From Floccularia luteovirens (Eukaryota > Basidiomycota > Agaricomycetes > Agaricales > Squamanitaceae): a stretch of 64,000 nt of DNA. Below the pieces are notes generated by a model. The model saw only the letters and a list, made by a program, of their open reading frames with translations, did not search any database and had not been told where the DNA came from. The translations under genes and the position numbers were made by a program. The stretch spans positions 1,116,001 to 1,180,000 of the forward strand of contig VSJF01000003.1 in assembly GCA_009739215.1 (NCBI GenBank). Direction: 5' to 3'. Every line of letters begins with the position of its first letter. The first letter of the stretch is position 1. Positions 1-14,423 of the stretch are shown in pieces.

Positions 1-1390
1 GATTATCTCTTTCCCGAAGAAAACAGTATCTCGAATCAAGAAACTTACGCAGATGCCGATAGCGGCCGGAGGAACACAGATTCTCCAATAAGTCAGCACG
101 ACGACCAAACAGGTGGTTCATCAGTCGGTGAACTACCTCCCGTTCCAGGAGAGTTTTCGGACATCAGTGAAATTTTAAACCAACTATCTGCCCAGTTCGA
201 GCCAGACACAACACATGGGCCAGAACCTGGGATCTCGACACCCGACTCTTCACCTATCATTTCTCGAACTATGGACTCTGCCGTGCAACCCTCACCACCC
301 GTTTCAGTCCTAGCACCATCAAATCGGCTACCTGTCACCCAGCCTGTTGCCTCAACTTCGACATCTCCACCTTCCCATCCAGGTGATGCGTTTACTAAGA
401 AGAGCAGGCGGCACAAGGAGAAAGAGAAAGAAAAAAGTCCTCAACTTCATACATGCGACCAAGAAGATTGCCAAAAGTCATTCACTCGACGCAGTGATCT
501 GGCGCGCCACATGCGAATACATACAGGTGAACGTCCTTTCGTTTGTTCCCACAACGGTTGTGGAAAGACATTTATTCAAGTACGTGTCGAATACTTTCTT
601 CTATTCAGCATCTTGACTCAATTCAATTCAATAGCGTTCTGCGTTACATGTCCATGCTCGCGTTCACACCGGGGAGAAACCACACAGCTGTGAATACCCC
701 GGTTGTGGGAAGACGTTCGGCGATTCTAGCAGTTTAGCGCGTCACAGGAGAACACACACAGGCAAACGTCCATATAAATGCGAAGATCCAACATGCGAAA
801 AGACTTTCACCCGGCGGACCACGCTAACAGCGCACATGCGTACTCACGATCCCACATGGGAACCAGATCCGAATGTGTAAGTGTCGACAAGTTGAAAATA
901 CACAACTTTATAATAACATCAAAATTTTAGCAAATACAATTTTAAGGGGAAAAAACGCAAAGTTCTTGATGACGAAGATCAGCAGCTGGCTGAGTCCGTC
1001 AGAACCATATCGGCACTCTTCCAAGCCGGATCAAACTCACTCCTACCCCCATCTCGAGACGAGTCCTTGGAAGTACGTGTAGCAAGTATTAGTGCAGATA
1101 TTGCCGCAGCGATAGCTCAAGCGCAATCACGCGTCTATGATGAAGACGATGAAGACGAAGATGAGGAGGATGAGTCTGGCTCTGGTCAGGAAATGGGTGA
1201 GCCCGAGATGATTGGTCCTAACACCAGCGGAATCCGCGGTGTGAATAGCGGAGATGCAGAATCCGAAAATGATAGGTACATGCCTCCCGAGGACGGCGAT
1301 GAAGATGACGACAGCGATACATTTCCTATGCCACTTCGAGCACGACGGCCACGAGAAGCCGTAACAACTGGTATCAAAAGAAAACGATAG
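1..1390 (+). CDS. C2H2 zinc-finger transcription factor, 5' partial
   Basis: The reading frame is open from base 1, so the true start lies left of the window. The visible part begins with a Ser/Pro/Thr-rich, probably disordered region. Four consecutive TFIIIA-type fingers follow (C-X4-C-X12-H-X3-H, e.g. [19 protein letters not shown]), joined by TGE/KRP-type linkers. An acidic tail ([12 protein letters not shown]) and a basic end (GIKRKR) close the protein. Two introns are clear: 580-634 inside finger 2, and one starting near 879 (GTAAGT) after the fingers. Four tandem fingers with conserved linkers indicate sequence-specific DNA binding in the nucleus, and the acidic tail could be an activation region. 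I do not recognise a specific orthologue, so target genes are unknown. Confidence 0.85.
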
Positions 1391-1764
1391 TATCCAATAA
1401 ATGTCTCGTTTGTATTCTTTTTTATCAATGCTGTTAGAACTTGTACGTTGATGTATCCTGTATGTTATGCATGTTGTATAATGCGAACACTCCTATTAAT
1501 TCTTTTAACTCTTTTTGATATCGGGACAGCACATGCCTGGGCCCTGGGGTTACCATCTCGGGCCGGGGTGAAATAGATAAAATCACGTGCAAAGCCGTTA
1601 TTATACCCGGAGCTCTGTTGTATTAAAGCGCTATCCGAGTCCCAGCCTGTGTGTATAAACTACCATTCATAGGACGCGATTCTCTCATATAACAGCCATC
1701 CGATTCCATAGCTGCGCAACTTGACCAATAACCCGTTTCAAAATTTCAACCGATCTTTGTTACA
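1391..1764 (+). promoter_or_regulatory. FBP1 upstream region with CreA/Mig1-like motifs and an E-box
   Basis: This 374-bp gap separates the zinc-finger gene from the fructose-bisphosphatase start. It holds three matches to the SYGGRG motif of fungal glucose repressors (CTGGGG 1544-1549, CCGGGG 1563-1568, CCGGAG 1607-1612), a CACGTG palindrome at 1584-1589, and a TATAAA-like stretch near 1654. The motif matches are seen directly. That they mediate glucose repression is inferred from the downstream gene being gluconeogenic. Confidence 0.4.
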
Positions 1765-3115
1765 ATGACCTCTGAAGAAGCACCGAATACCGATTTGATC
1801 ACTCTCACTCGGTAGGTTTCATTTGACTTTGGAAACCAAGGAGATAATCAATTATCTCCCTCTTAGCCACGTTCTCAATGATCAGTTACGATTAGGCTCC
1901 ACAGCTACAGGCGATCTCACTCTACTGTTGACTGCGATACAAGTTACTTCAAAGTTTATTGCAACGAATGTACGAAAGGCGCGTCTGATCAATCTGTGAG
2001 TACTTCAGGCTGATCAGATAAAAGGTACTTACAAATGTGTCATCCTAGTGTGGGACTTGCTGGTGAGACAAATGTACAAGGAGAAGAACAGAAAAAGTTG
2101 GATGTATTGTCAAACGATATAATGGTCAATGCTCTTCGGGCTTCTGGCAAGACGGCAGTTCTCGTCTCGGAAGAATTGGAAGATGCTATCATCATCGATG
2201 ACCCTTACAAGGGGAAATATTGTGTTGTATTCGATCCATTGGATGGTAGCAGTAATATTGATGCTGGAGTTAACATTGGCACGATCTTTGGCGTATATCA
2301 AGTGGTGCGTATTTGTCGCTCATGCCTCACTTTATCAGCCGATCAACATATCCCTTTCAGAAACCTGATTCCAAAGGAACTGTCGAAGATGTGTTGAGGC
2401 CTGGCAGTGAAATGGTCGCAGCTGGATACACCATGCAAGCTTTTTCCACTTACTGAGGACAGGTGCAAGCATGCTTATGATTTATTTTAGGTACGGATCA
2501 TCTGCCAACTTGGTTCTGTCCACCGGTTCTGGCGTCAATGGTTATACACTTGATGCCGCCTTGGGAGAGTTCATTCTCACGCATCCCAACGTATGTTCAG
2601 AGTACCTTCCCCCTAACTAAATGATTGATTCCTAATATACACAGATCAAAATCCCCCCTCGCGGAAAGATTTATTCATTCAACGAAGGAAACTCAATGTA
2701 CTTCCACGAGCCTGTAACCAACTATCTGAAATCAATCAAGTATCCATCGGCACCCAAGGCACCATATAGTGCCCGATATATCGGTTCCATGGTAGCTGAT
2801 GTTCACCGAACTCTCCTGTATGGTGGGATCTTCGGCTATCCCAGCGACAAAAAGAGCAAGAGTGGAAAGTTAAGGTTGTTATACGAGGCCTTCCCAATGG
2901 CGTTCCTCACAGAACAGGTGAGCCTAAGTTTGATCGCCGTGAAGCGACTGGAACTAATACTGGTTTAGGCTGGTGGTATTGCTACTACGGGAACCAAACG
3001 TATTCTGGATATCGTCCCAACGAATATCCATGAGCGATGCCCAGTGTTCCTCGGAAGCAGGGATGATGTTCAAGATCTTATGAAATACTATTCAGAGGCA
3101 AATGCTGAGCCATAG
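1765..3115 (+). CDS. FBP1: fructose-1,6-bisphosphatase
   Basis: The enzyme hydrolyses fructose-1,6-bisphosphate to fructose-6-phosphate and is the committed step of gluconeogenesis in the cytosol. The spliced product is about 340 residues, normal for the family, and starts [16 protein letters not shown]. The diagnostic metal-site signature [11 protein letters not shown] is present, as are the upstream SEELED, the NEGN segment, and the late [15 protein letters not shown] stretch. There are six introns or so of 50-90 nt. One (2435-2490) begins with GC rather than GT, and it must be spliced to give the family's AAGYxMYGSS motif because the unspliced frame hits a stop. The upstream region carries CreA/Mig1-like motifs, consistent with glucose repression. 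The downstream neighbour runs in the same direction after about 180 bp. Identification is secure. Confidence 0.96.
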
Positions 3116-3168
3116 ACTCAAAAGATGTTGTAAATGTAAATAGATTTAGTTGTAAATGATGTCATTGT

Positions 3169-3174
3169 CACGTG
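3169..3174. promoter_or_regulatory. CACGTG palindrome (E-box)
   Basis: A perfect CACGTG lies 118 bp upstream of the start of the basic nuclear-type protein gene. It is one of several such elements placed close to gene starts in this window. CACGTG is the core site of Cbf1/USF-type bHLH factors. Function here is inferred. Confidence 0.3.
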
Positions 3175-3291
3175 CCATAGGATGGTCACTTTGCTTAGTC
3201 ATCGCTCGTTAGCAGGGTGGACGTGCCATTGACATTGTCGACGTGAATTCGAACCAGAAAATTTAGTGACAGCTCATTGAGGCTGTGGTCA

Positions 3292-4748
3292 ATGTCTCTT
3301 CGTATCAAATTACCCGGGAAAGCTACAGGTGTCAACTCACCCACAGAGGTAATGTCATCAATATTGTCCTCGATCCGTCGGATATTTTTGACTTATCAAG
3401 GAATAGTCGGTAGATTCTCTCCCTCAAAAACGTAAATCTAAAAAGCGGAATTTAGCCATTGCTAGTGATGACGAGGAAGAAGAGGAGGAAGAATATGATA
3501 ACGACGAGATGCGTTTTAAACAAGACACTGTTCATAGTCCCATGACAGCTGAAGATAATTTTGTACATTCCGATTCACGTTTCAACGACGATGACTACAA
3601 TGAACCTGATCCGGATACAGAATTCAAACCAGTGCAAGGCGCATCCAATGCTGGTCCATCAAACCTGTCGAGAACTGCCACCAAAGACAAGGGCAGAATG
3701 CTCTCGGACCCTCCGAGGAAAAGGGCTCGGAGGGCTGTGGAGTTAGAAGAGGATTACGTTGAAAACAAACAGGAAAATGATAATATTTCCGACGAGGATG
3801 TCATTGTGAACGACAAAAAGCCAGCGAAACGAAAGGGCGGCGATAAGCGTGGACAAGCAGCCGCGGGTGCGAAGAAGAAGGGAAAACAGGATACCACTGA
3901 AAAGAAGAGAGATACCCCTCAAGTAGATGGTTCTCGAGGAGCAAAGAAACGACCCCGACAGAAGGCTGCGCTTAAGGATTTGGATACACTTGTGGACGTC
4001 GTGGGTGACACTAATGTGGCATCAGATCCGTCTGTGTCTGGGAATATTGGTAGCCCTTCCCAGCTGCAAGCCGACTCCCCCGCACCTCTGCCCAAGAAGC
4101 GTAAGCTCCCAACGATCAAGAAAAATAAAGTGGCTGGCTCCGTTGGACCCGACACGCCTCTGTCATCTGCTTCATCAAAAGCTAACCCTCCTCTCCTCCC
4201 TTCCAAGACGGGACTACCAGATACTGTGAAGCCACCAGCAGGTACACGGAAACCGGCAGCTACGGCTGGTAATGCGGATCTTGACTTGTCAAACGCGTCT
4301 GTATATGCTGAGCTATTCAACACGAATGTATGCATCTTTCTGTATATCCTTTTCTCATTCATGGCATTGTTGACGTGGATAATAACAAGCCCGGCGGTGG
4401 TACACCGCGTGCTGGTTCGAACAGGCGTCTCAAGGATGAAGAGAGGCGGAAGGAGTTAGATAGGATGAGAGATGAAGCAAGAGCTAAACGATCTGCTGAA
4501 GCAGTAAGAAAGAAACAGTTTCTTATGACATTGGGCTAAACCAAGTCTTTTCCAAGAAATCCACTTTTGATTTACAAGGGCAATACGAGAAAATCGCGCG
4601 ATTCGAAGAAAAGCTTCGGAGTAATCACAGTTCAGCACTTTTCCCCAATTTCCTTGCTGGGAAGTGGAGGGAGCTTTGGGAACAGGAACGAAGGAAGCAG
4701 CAAAGAGAACGAGAAGCGCAACCGAATGGAAAAACGGGTGTGAAGTAA
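3292..4748 (+). CDS. Lys/Arg-rich nuclear-type protein, function unknown
   Basis: I do not recognise this protein. It starts MSLRIKLPGKATGV; after an intron at about 3349 it reads through a basic motif (KRKSKKRN), an acidic run (DDEEEEEEEYDNDE) and a long low-complexity region with many nuclear-localisation-like clusters (PRKRARR, KKRPRQK, KKRKL). Introns 4328-4389 and 4504-4556 then join a helical, charged C-terminus containing RRLKDEERRKELDRMRDEAR, FEEKLRSNHSSALFPNF and WRELWEQERRKQQRERE. The last intron uses GTAAGA, a CTAA branch and TTTTCCAAG, and restores the frame. Composition points to a chromatin- or nucleolus-associated protein, possibly with a C-terminal coiled coil. The conserved-looking part is the last 110 or so residues. 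The convergent neighbour ends 89 bp downstream. Confidence 0.75.
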
Positions 4749-4836
4749 TGGTGTTAAGGTAGAGAATTGTACATCTTCAACCACCTACTCCTAAAACTTT
4801 GTCTTTACAATAAGGACATAAGGGAGAATTGTAATA

Positions 4837-6036
4837 TCATTTTAGGATGTCATCTAACACTTGGATTGACTTGTTAATATGTTCGAAACAAGTATCATAC
4901 CATCTTTTATATTTCTTTGTATCTGTGCTATTGGTGTCCCCGGAAACATTCAATTTCACAAGAGCCTCTTCCAATGGGGGGTCCAAAATAATGGCGATTA
5001 TTGTGGACTGCAATTGGCGAACTATATCCTTTAAGAGCGTCAATGATGCAACAATGTCTGGTTCACTTTGCGGGGAATAAAGAGATGAGACAAGCTCATC
5101 GATGACCCCCAGTAACGTTGTTGAATGTGTTGCAAGGATATCTAACTTTGTATTCGTCTTATACTGAGACTGATTCAGTAGATCCTTTGGAGCATGATTA
5201 TAAAGAGAGGTGACTAGTCGAACTATCGACTGAACCTGCGAGTGCGAAGCATGAGATGGCAGAGAGGCAAGAGAATAGAATATTTACATACCTTTTTGGC
5301 ACGTTCTAATTCAACCTCGCTTAGATTCCCATTTGATTCAAGACCGAATTCATCCCAATCATCATCGCCATCGAGGTCTTCACCGCTAGGGACGTCTTCA
5401 CACATCCTAGTAACTTCATTCAAAGCATCGACAAGAGATTCATATGCTTGCTGCCAGAGTTTTCTCACTGCAGCCAGATTATCTTCTGAGAACCCGCCTG
5501 AGGTGCGCGATCTCTCGATGGCTTCGTGAATTGCTCCTGTCCTTGCTAAGTAGTCTGCACTAGAATATTTTGCGATTGCATTGGCATCTGGATCCTCGTT
5601 CATCAAAAGCGTACGGAGTAATGATTGAATGGATCCCACAACATCCTTGACAATGACTGCAGCTTCATTGAACAGAGAAAGCCCATGGCCGTAACGAAAC
5701 AGTTGGGCACACTGGGCAAGAGAGGACGTGTATTGTATGACATCTTTGAGGGGATCAAGTGAAGCTTTGTGCGCAGGGTTCGATGGGTTCAGTGTGAGAG
5801 ACACTTTTGTCGTCGATGCATCAAGAAGTGATAGTAACGATAAAAATTCTTTGCGTATCACGATGAAGTTGTTCGAGGTGCTATTCTGGTTGATACTAGA
5901 TCCTGAAGAAGATACAAAGGCTAGGGCTGCATTACACGTCTCGAGGCCAAATTTCAAGATTAAGATTACTGATAAAATAGTGATTATTGTTGACTTGTAC
6001 AAGACACCGACACTTGCCTTTTTGTTTTTCTGTCAT
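4837..6036 (-). CDS. GCIP-domain (cyclin-D1-binding protein-like) protein
   Basis: The protein is almost entirely helical and resembles the Grap2/cyclin-D-interacting (CCNDBP1) family. Recognisable segments include the YTSSLAQCAQLFRYGHGLSL-type helix, WQQAYESLVDALNEVTRMCE, an acidic loop (DLDGDDDWDEFGLE) and a C-terminal helical block after an intron near 5226-5291. The start is chosen at 6036: a GC-AG intron (6017-5927, site AAG|GCAAGT) joins MTEKQK to ALAFVSSSGSS in frame. The alternative ATG at 6002 would add a hydrophobic leader reading MYKSTIITILSVILILKFG, which looks like translated intron. The gene shares a 137-bp divergent promoter with YME1. Family assignment rests on overall pattern and is moderately sure; a cell-cycle role is only inferred. 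Confidence 0.65.
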
Positions 6037-6173
6037 AGTTTAAACATAAGAGAGATGAGGCGAATAATGTGAACCCCGGGGTGAATAACACGTGGTTACT
6101 ATTTTATCACTTTTTCCTTTTGGCTCAACGCGGTCATTTTCTTCAATTTTGCCTTTCTCCTGGGGCATTTGAG
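6037..6173. promoter_or_regulatory. bidirectional promoter of GCIP-like gene and YME1, with CACGTG
   Basis: Only 137 bp separate the two divergent starts. A CACGTG palindrome sits at 6089-6094, 53 bp from the minus-strand start and 80 bp from the plus-strand start. A CCCCGGGG palindrome core lies just beside it at about 6074-6081. Control of both genes from this element is inferred. Confidence 0.45.
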
Positions 6174-9447
<3,274 letters not shown>

Positions 9448-9680
9448 TTGCTGCATTATATTTTAACATTGCGCTATTCTCGTCTAGTCACAATCTTTCC
9501 TTTGCCACTCACCCCATCTGAGATACAGCCTCAGTCACCATTAGAAACCATGTCTTAGTGCTATGATACGCACTATCGTATGTCACCTCTCCTTATCAAG
9601 ACTTGTAGACTTGTTAGGTGACAAGATATTAATCATTCAAATAATCTAAAATCCGCGGAACGAATTTGTTTTGTCGGAAG

Positions 9681-10450
9681 CTATTTAGCTGTTGCACTGG
9701 GACGCTCTATCCACTTCTGGTATGCGGTTTCGACAATTTCAAGCTCCCCCTGCAGAATCAGTTCAAGTACGACAGCCACTGGTGGGAATATCATACCTTG
9801 CTTCGAGCTGTCAAAGCATGCTCTTCTCACCATTTGCATCGGGCACCATTTTTGATTGGTCAATGAAAATGATGATTTTGTCGTAGTTCTACCAATGTTG
9901 GTTTAGCGAAAGCTGGATTTCCATCAAGCACTGCACCTTCCCGCGGATACTCGTTTGTCAGAATTTTCTATTTTTAGAAGTTGATTGTGAAATCATCGTT
10001 GGACATGTTTTTTTTAATCGCCTAACGGGATCAATTGCTTTGGGATGGTGATGACAGTTGAAGGCTGAGGTAAAACAGCTGCAATGAGGTCGGCCAAGTT
10101 GGCAGTTTCGAAAGGTATGGATAAAGTATGACCCTTTTTTTTTTTCTTCCAGTGGGAATGTGCGTAACATTTGAACACGAGGATGTGCTAGTGAATCTGT
10201 GTTGCCTGACGATTGTATTGAATTGGACAGATTCCTTTCTATCTAATCCGAATCTGATCAAAGGATTCTGGTGCTCATCTGAATCGAGATTTGAACCAGA
10301 TGAAACCTAATTTCAACAACTTCTTCAGCTCATGATCATGCCATAAACCCTGCTTTTTATCACTGAAGGCTCTGAAAGCCGCTGGGTCATGCACAAACCA
10401 ATAAACCATTCGGACCGCGTGAACTGTCTCCTTACGTGGTGGATTTTAGA
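9681..10450 (-). pseudogene. possible degenerate gene of unknown family
   Basis: The minus strand carries a series of protein-like segments in changing frames: RMVYWFVHDPAAFRAFSDKK (about 10360-10410), IRFGLDRKESVQFNTIVRQH (about 10190-10261), FETANLADLIAAVLPQPS (about 10065-10115), TNEYPREGAVLDGNPAFAKP (about 9910-9960) and a last one ending VETAYQKWIERPSATAK at 9681. Some can be joined by GT-AG junctions, but at least one junction needs an intron of only about 28 nt and another does not keep phase. I therefore read the stretch as a frame-damaged gene rather than an intact one. No family is recognised. The rest of the 9448-10717 gap shows no gene. Confidence 0.35.
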
Positions 10451-10717
10451 GCCTTATAAGGATTGCGAAAAGTTGCAGTATCTCAACAACGCCTACTCTA
10501 AAGCTCCAACTCAGAGGTATTGTAAGTTTGCTAATTCTTTGACTCAGCGGCAAAGGAATCTCTGATATGCTTCGCTGCATCTGGTCAGATTGAACTCAAA
10601 AAGTACGATTCACGATCAAACATCATCACTTGTCCTACCTCCGCCGATAAGTAAAGCAGTGAGCCAGCATTTCTCTTTCGCAACTCCGAGCAACAATCGA
10701 AACAGATCCAACTTTAG

Positions 10718-10998
10718 ATGTGCCACCGGAAGCTCGAATTCGCAAAATCAACTGGCTGTGGTCACCTAACTCTTGTCAAGGAGACCAACATTGACTGTGG
10801 TTCCACCGGCTGCTACCAAAGTAGATCCCATCCAAGTAATTGTGCGGCCAAGGGAACCCCTTGTACCTGTACCCGATACTACACACAACCAGAACGGAGT
10901 ACAATTCAAGAGGTCAGCTTACCTGCTAGCTATCGAATTCCATTCAATGCTGATCATAAGCACAGAACCCAGGAAAATGTAGCCATTGCCCAAAATAG
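10718..10998 (+). CDS. 75-residue cysteine-rich protein, putative zinc binder
   Basis: Two exons joined by a clean intron (10913-10965, CACAG acceptor) encode 75 residues. Cysteines fall at 2, 14, 27, 32, 42, 49, 51, 70 and 73, with histidines at 3, 16, 38 and 72. Pairs such as CGH (14-16), C-X4-C (27-32), C-X-C (49-51) and the terminal C-S-H-C look like a compact zinc-binding fold. The second exon adds only the last ten residues but supplies the closing C-X2-C, which supports this splice. There is no signal peptide, so the protein is probably intracellular. I have an impression of similar small proteins (CGH, DCG, TRYY, closing C-X2-C) in other agaricomycetes but know no function for them. 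It ends 71 bp before the convergent RAD3 gene. Confidence 0.65.
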
Positions 10999-11069
10999 TG
11001 ATGCACCATTATTACGGACCAGAATCCTAAACACCGCTCTGTACCCAATCATAGTAACTTCTGGTTATT

Positions 11070-14000
11070 TTAAACTTCGAGATCAAAGTCCAACAACATA
11101 TGATCGCTGATCCCTCCGTCTCCATAATCGTATTCGTCTTCTACATCCGCTCGCTGTTGCTCAGCTTGTAATGCAAGTTCCCGCTGTTTGCTTTGAGCCT
11201 TTTCTATATCATCCAGAGTCCAAAGTGAAACACCCGTCTGGTTCTCCGTCGGATTTTGTGATATTGTTCTCATGAAAAGTTTGGAAAGGGTAACTGCCAT
11301 ATCTGTGGATAAATTTGACGCAGTCTCGGTGATGTATTGGTTGATCCATCGAGGCAATTTGGCACGTTTGTCAGCGCGAGCAAATCTCTACCAGACGAGA
11401 CATCAGTAATGAATAAGTATGGTTTTGGAACAAGTTCAACTTTGTCCGCAAAAACCATTAGTCCCCAATCAGTTTTTCCACGTAACACACGTCCTACACA
11501 CTGTGCAGCATTACGCATGGCATCGAATCCTAAAAATTCAGATTCGCGTATCCGATATGCGTCACGCAGATATTCTAGTCGTGCTTTTAGGATCCTGCTC
11601 TCCGTATACTGATAGGGAACTCTACGCAAAATTTTAGATCAACGGAAAAACAATTAGTATTTTTCGCACCCAAACATAATGACAGCCCGGCCATAGTTGT
11701 GATCAAAATCAATTCCTTCTGACACTTTTCCTCTTGCCACTGACAGCAAGACAGCACCTCGTCCATTATCACAGGCCTATGAGAAGTCAGTTGAGAAAAT
11801 GTTTACGATTGATGGGAGAACCAACTTACTCTGCGATAGTTTTCCAAAGCAATGCTTGTTTCATTAGCATCAGGGGTTTCTACAAAAATAAGCTTGGTTT
11901 TCCAAACTTCATTGAGAATTCCCTGGAAGAAAGTCATCGCAAGCTCCCTGAACCGGAAAAGAACAAACCATATCATTCCAAGCCGCAACGATCGACTCCA
12001 TATAGAGATAACTCGGGAAGAATGCCACAATCCCATCTGGTACAATTTTGCTATATTCTATGAGAATGCTTCCAAAATTGCGAACTACAGCAGGGTCATT
12101 TCTAACTTCGAAACGAGAACTGATCGCTACTTGGTCACTGCCACGGGTGATGACCTGTATTCATTGCCATTAATCATAAATCAGTCAAATGATAGATATT
12201 TACTTACCAAAGGTAGAAAAGCATTGCGAGTGAGTGTCATAGGATATGTCTCCTGCACGACAGGTGTGAATTGTAGCATTTTTGGATACATGTCCAATGG
12301 TGAAATTGTCCCTGATGTGATGACAACACTGCTGAAGCGTTCGAAAACAGGTTTGATTGCGAGTGACGGGTCTAGACATCTATTCGGTTGTCAATACATG
12401 TCATCAGGTATTCTGGGTACGTACGTGAAATGAAATATAGGATTGGGAACAGTGGCACTATCAGTTTCGAATGGTTCCAAGATGAGAAGAAATCCTAAGT
12501 ATGACTCAGTATATATCAATAGGGGGGGGTTAGTTAATTTACCTTTTTCATAGGTTGAAACCAGAGTTGCAAAGCTGGCTACCTTTTGAAGGCTAGCATA
12601 CTCATCTAACCTACTCAATTCCAGAGTCCGGATCAATGACTGCAGACGTTCTGCACAAAATCTATAAAAGTATGTTGGGCTTCACACACACACTTTTTAA
12701 AACCAGACAATACCGTAAGGGCCTCCGCTCAATGTATGTTATATCCTTCAGGTGCTGTAAAAAAGAAAGAGGAGTCTCGGCAACCACGTGCAGGACACGC
12801 ATTCGGGTCTATCCCGGTTATAGTTAATGTGACGGAGATACATCAATACGTACGAAGTACGAACTTTGAGATATTCGACAAATCGCTTCAGAAAAGCCAC
12901 GAAATGTTCTGCCTTTCTGATATTTCCCGGTATTGCTTCCTTTAAGAGGTCATCCGGGAGGACTAAATAAGGTTTTTACATCATACCGGAGCCAGAACAA
13001 TCAATCAGCTTACCTGGATTTCCCATGAACATATCTGTATCATCAACTTCAGTACCCTCCTGCAGACCTTCAACTAATTTGGCATATTCATTTTGTAATT
13101 TTGCTGCGTCCTTGACCTTGATTCTGCGACGGAAGATAACAATTACCGGTGCATGCACAGAGGAGACCCAATTTTGACTCACTCATCAATAGTTTCGCTA
13201 AGCTTGACGACGCTTCGCGCTGCAGAGTCCAGCATTGGACGTGTGAGATCGATACTTAATGATTCGATACAAACGTTATCTGTACTGATAGATATAAGTG
13301 TGTGACAAATTAAACATAGAAGTAAAAACCTATGTTGTGAGCTTCGTCAAAGACCACAATAGCATCCTTCGACATTTCTTTGGAGACTTGCTCTGCAACC
13401 TTGGGATCAAGAAGATAATGGAATGAATATATTATGATATCGACGAATGGCATCTATGGTGTGTGAGCATTTGGCTCTACATTTGAGTTGCGCCAGTATT
13501 ACCGTTCTTCGGACAGCGAAGTATGGACAGATCCCCTTGTCACGACCATATTGCAATATATCCTCCAAGGTCCAGATTCCAGGAGGAATAAGACTTCCTG
13601 GTTCCAATTTCCCGAGATTCTTTGGGCAAGTTAATGGAAAAAGTTAGCAAAGGATGCAATTACTCACTTCGTGCCAATCACAAAGCTGGACGGATCCAGG
13701 GTCCGCCCTGCCTTTCTCGCATACAGCTGAGTTGGTCAAGTCTCTGCAACGTGCATCCACCACTTTACCCTTTTTCTCTTTTGATACCTTGGTGACGTTC
13801 AATCGATAAAAAAAGAGCACCAGGAAAGATACAAAAAAGAACGAACTTCGGGATTTATACACAGATTTTTTCGACTTGTCAGACCCAGACCCATGAAATT
13901 CCGTTCCTTCTCTTTCTCTGCTTCAGTCTTAGCGCAAGAGATACGATAATCCATGAGTCTCCTAAGTTCCGTTAACGCTTTTTCAATCTCTGGAACAGTT

Positions 14001-14423
14001 CGTGAACAGTATATTAGTTTACGCCGTGTTGGGAAAAACTATATAGGGGATGTTATAAGTCGTTCCGATAGTAAAAGAACGACATACTTGTTGATATGAG
14101 ACAATCAACGATAAAAGGGAGACTGTTTTTCCTGTTCCTGATGGCATTTCCAGTACGCAGTGGCCCTGTAGTTAATATTAAGTAGCATTGAGGTTTGTAG
14201 TGGAGGAGAAAACTTGCTGTCGCATCTAGAGTTCTTTTGAGGTCGCACATATAAGAATATTGTTCTGTGAGTTTGGTTATTTCCTGATGGGTGGCAGAGT
14301 GTTTTTCTGTTTACCTGGATAGATTCTGTCATAAGGAAATATTATCTATAGCTATATTAGCAATTACTTTTAGCAAAAACAAAAAAGGAGACATACAGGT
14401 AGATTATCGATTGTAAACTTCAT
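11070..14423 (-). CDS. RAD3: TFIIH DNA helicase XPD/Rad3
   Basis: XPD is the 5'-3' ATP-dependent helicase of TFIIH, needed for nucleotide excision repair and transcription initiation in the nucleus. The start MKFTIDNLP matches the family's short N-terminus. Visible motifs are Walker A in [20 protein letters not shown], the iron-sulphur cluster cysteines in DARCRDL, AVCEKG, LCDWHE and GICPYF, the DEAH box in [11 protein letters not shown], then [45 protein letters not shown] and [23 protein letters not shown]. The C-terminus ([13 protein letters not shown]) ends at 11070. The gene is split by many 50-60 nt introns. A CACGTG lies 63 bp upstream of the start. All key motifs are present, so the gene should be functional. 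Confidence 0.95.

Noticed and set aside
5921..6002. Signal anchor at the start of the GCIP-like protein
   Set aside because: The hydrophobic segment is better explained as a translated GC-AG intron with an ideal AAG|GCAAGT donor and TAATGCAG acceptor.
10262..10340. tRNA-like B-box (GGTTCAAATC on the minus strand)
   Set aside because: No A-box or cloverleaf could be formed around it; it lies within the degenerate coding stretch.
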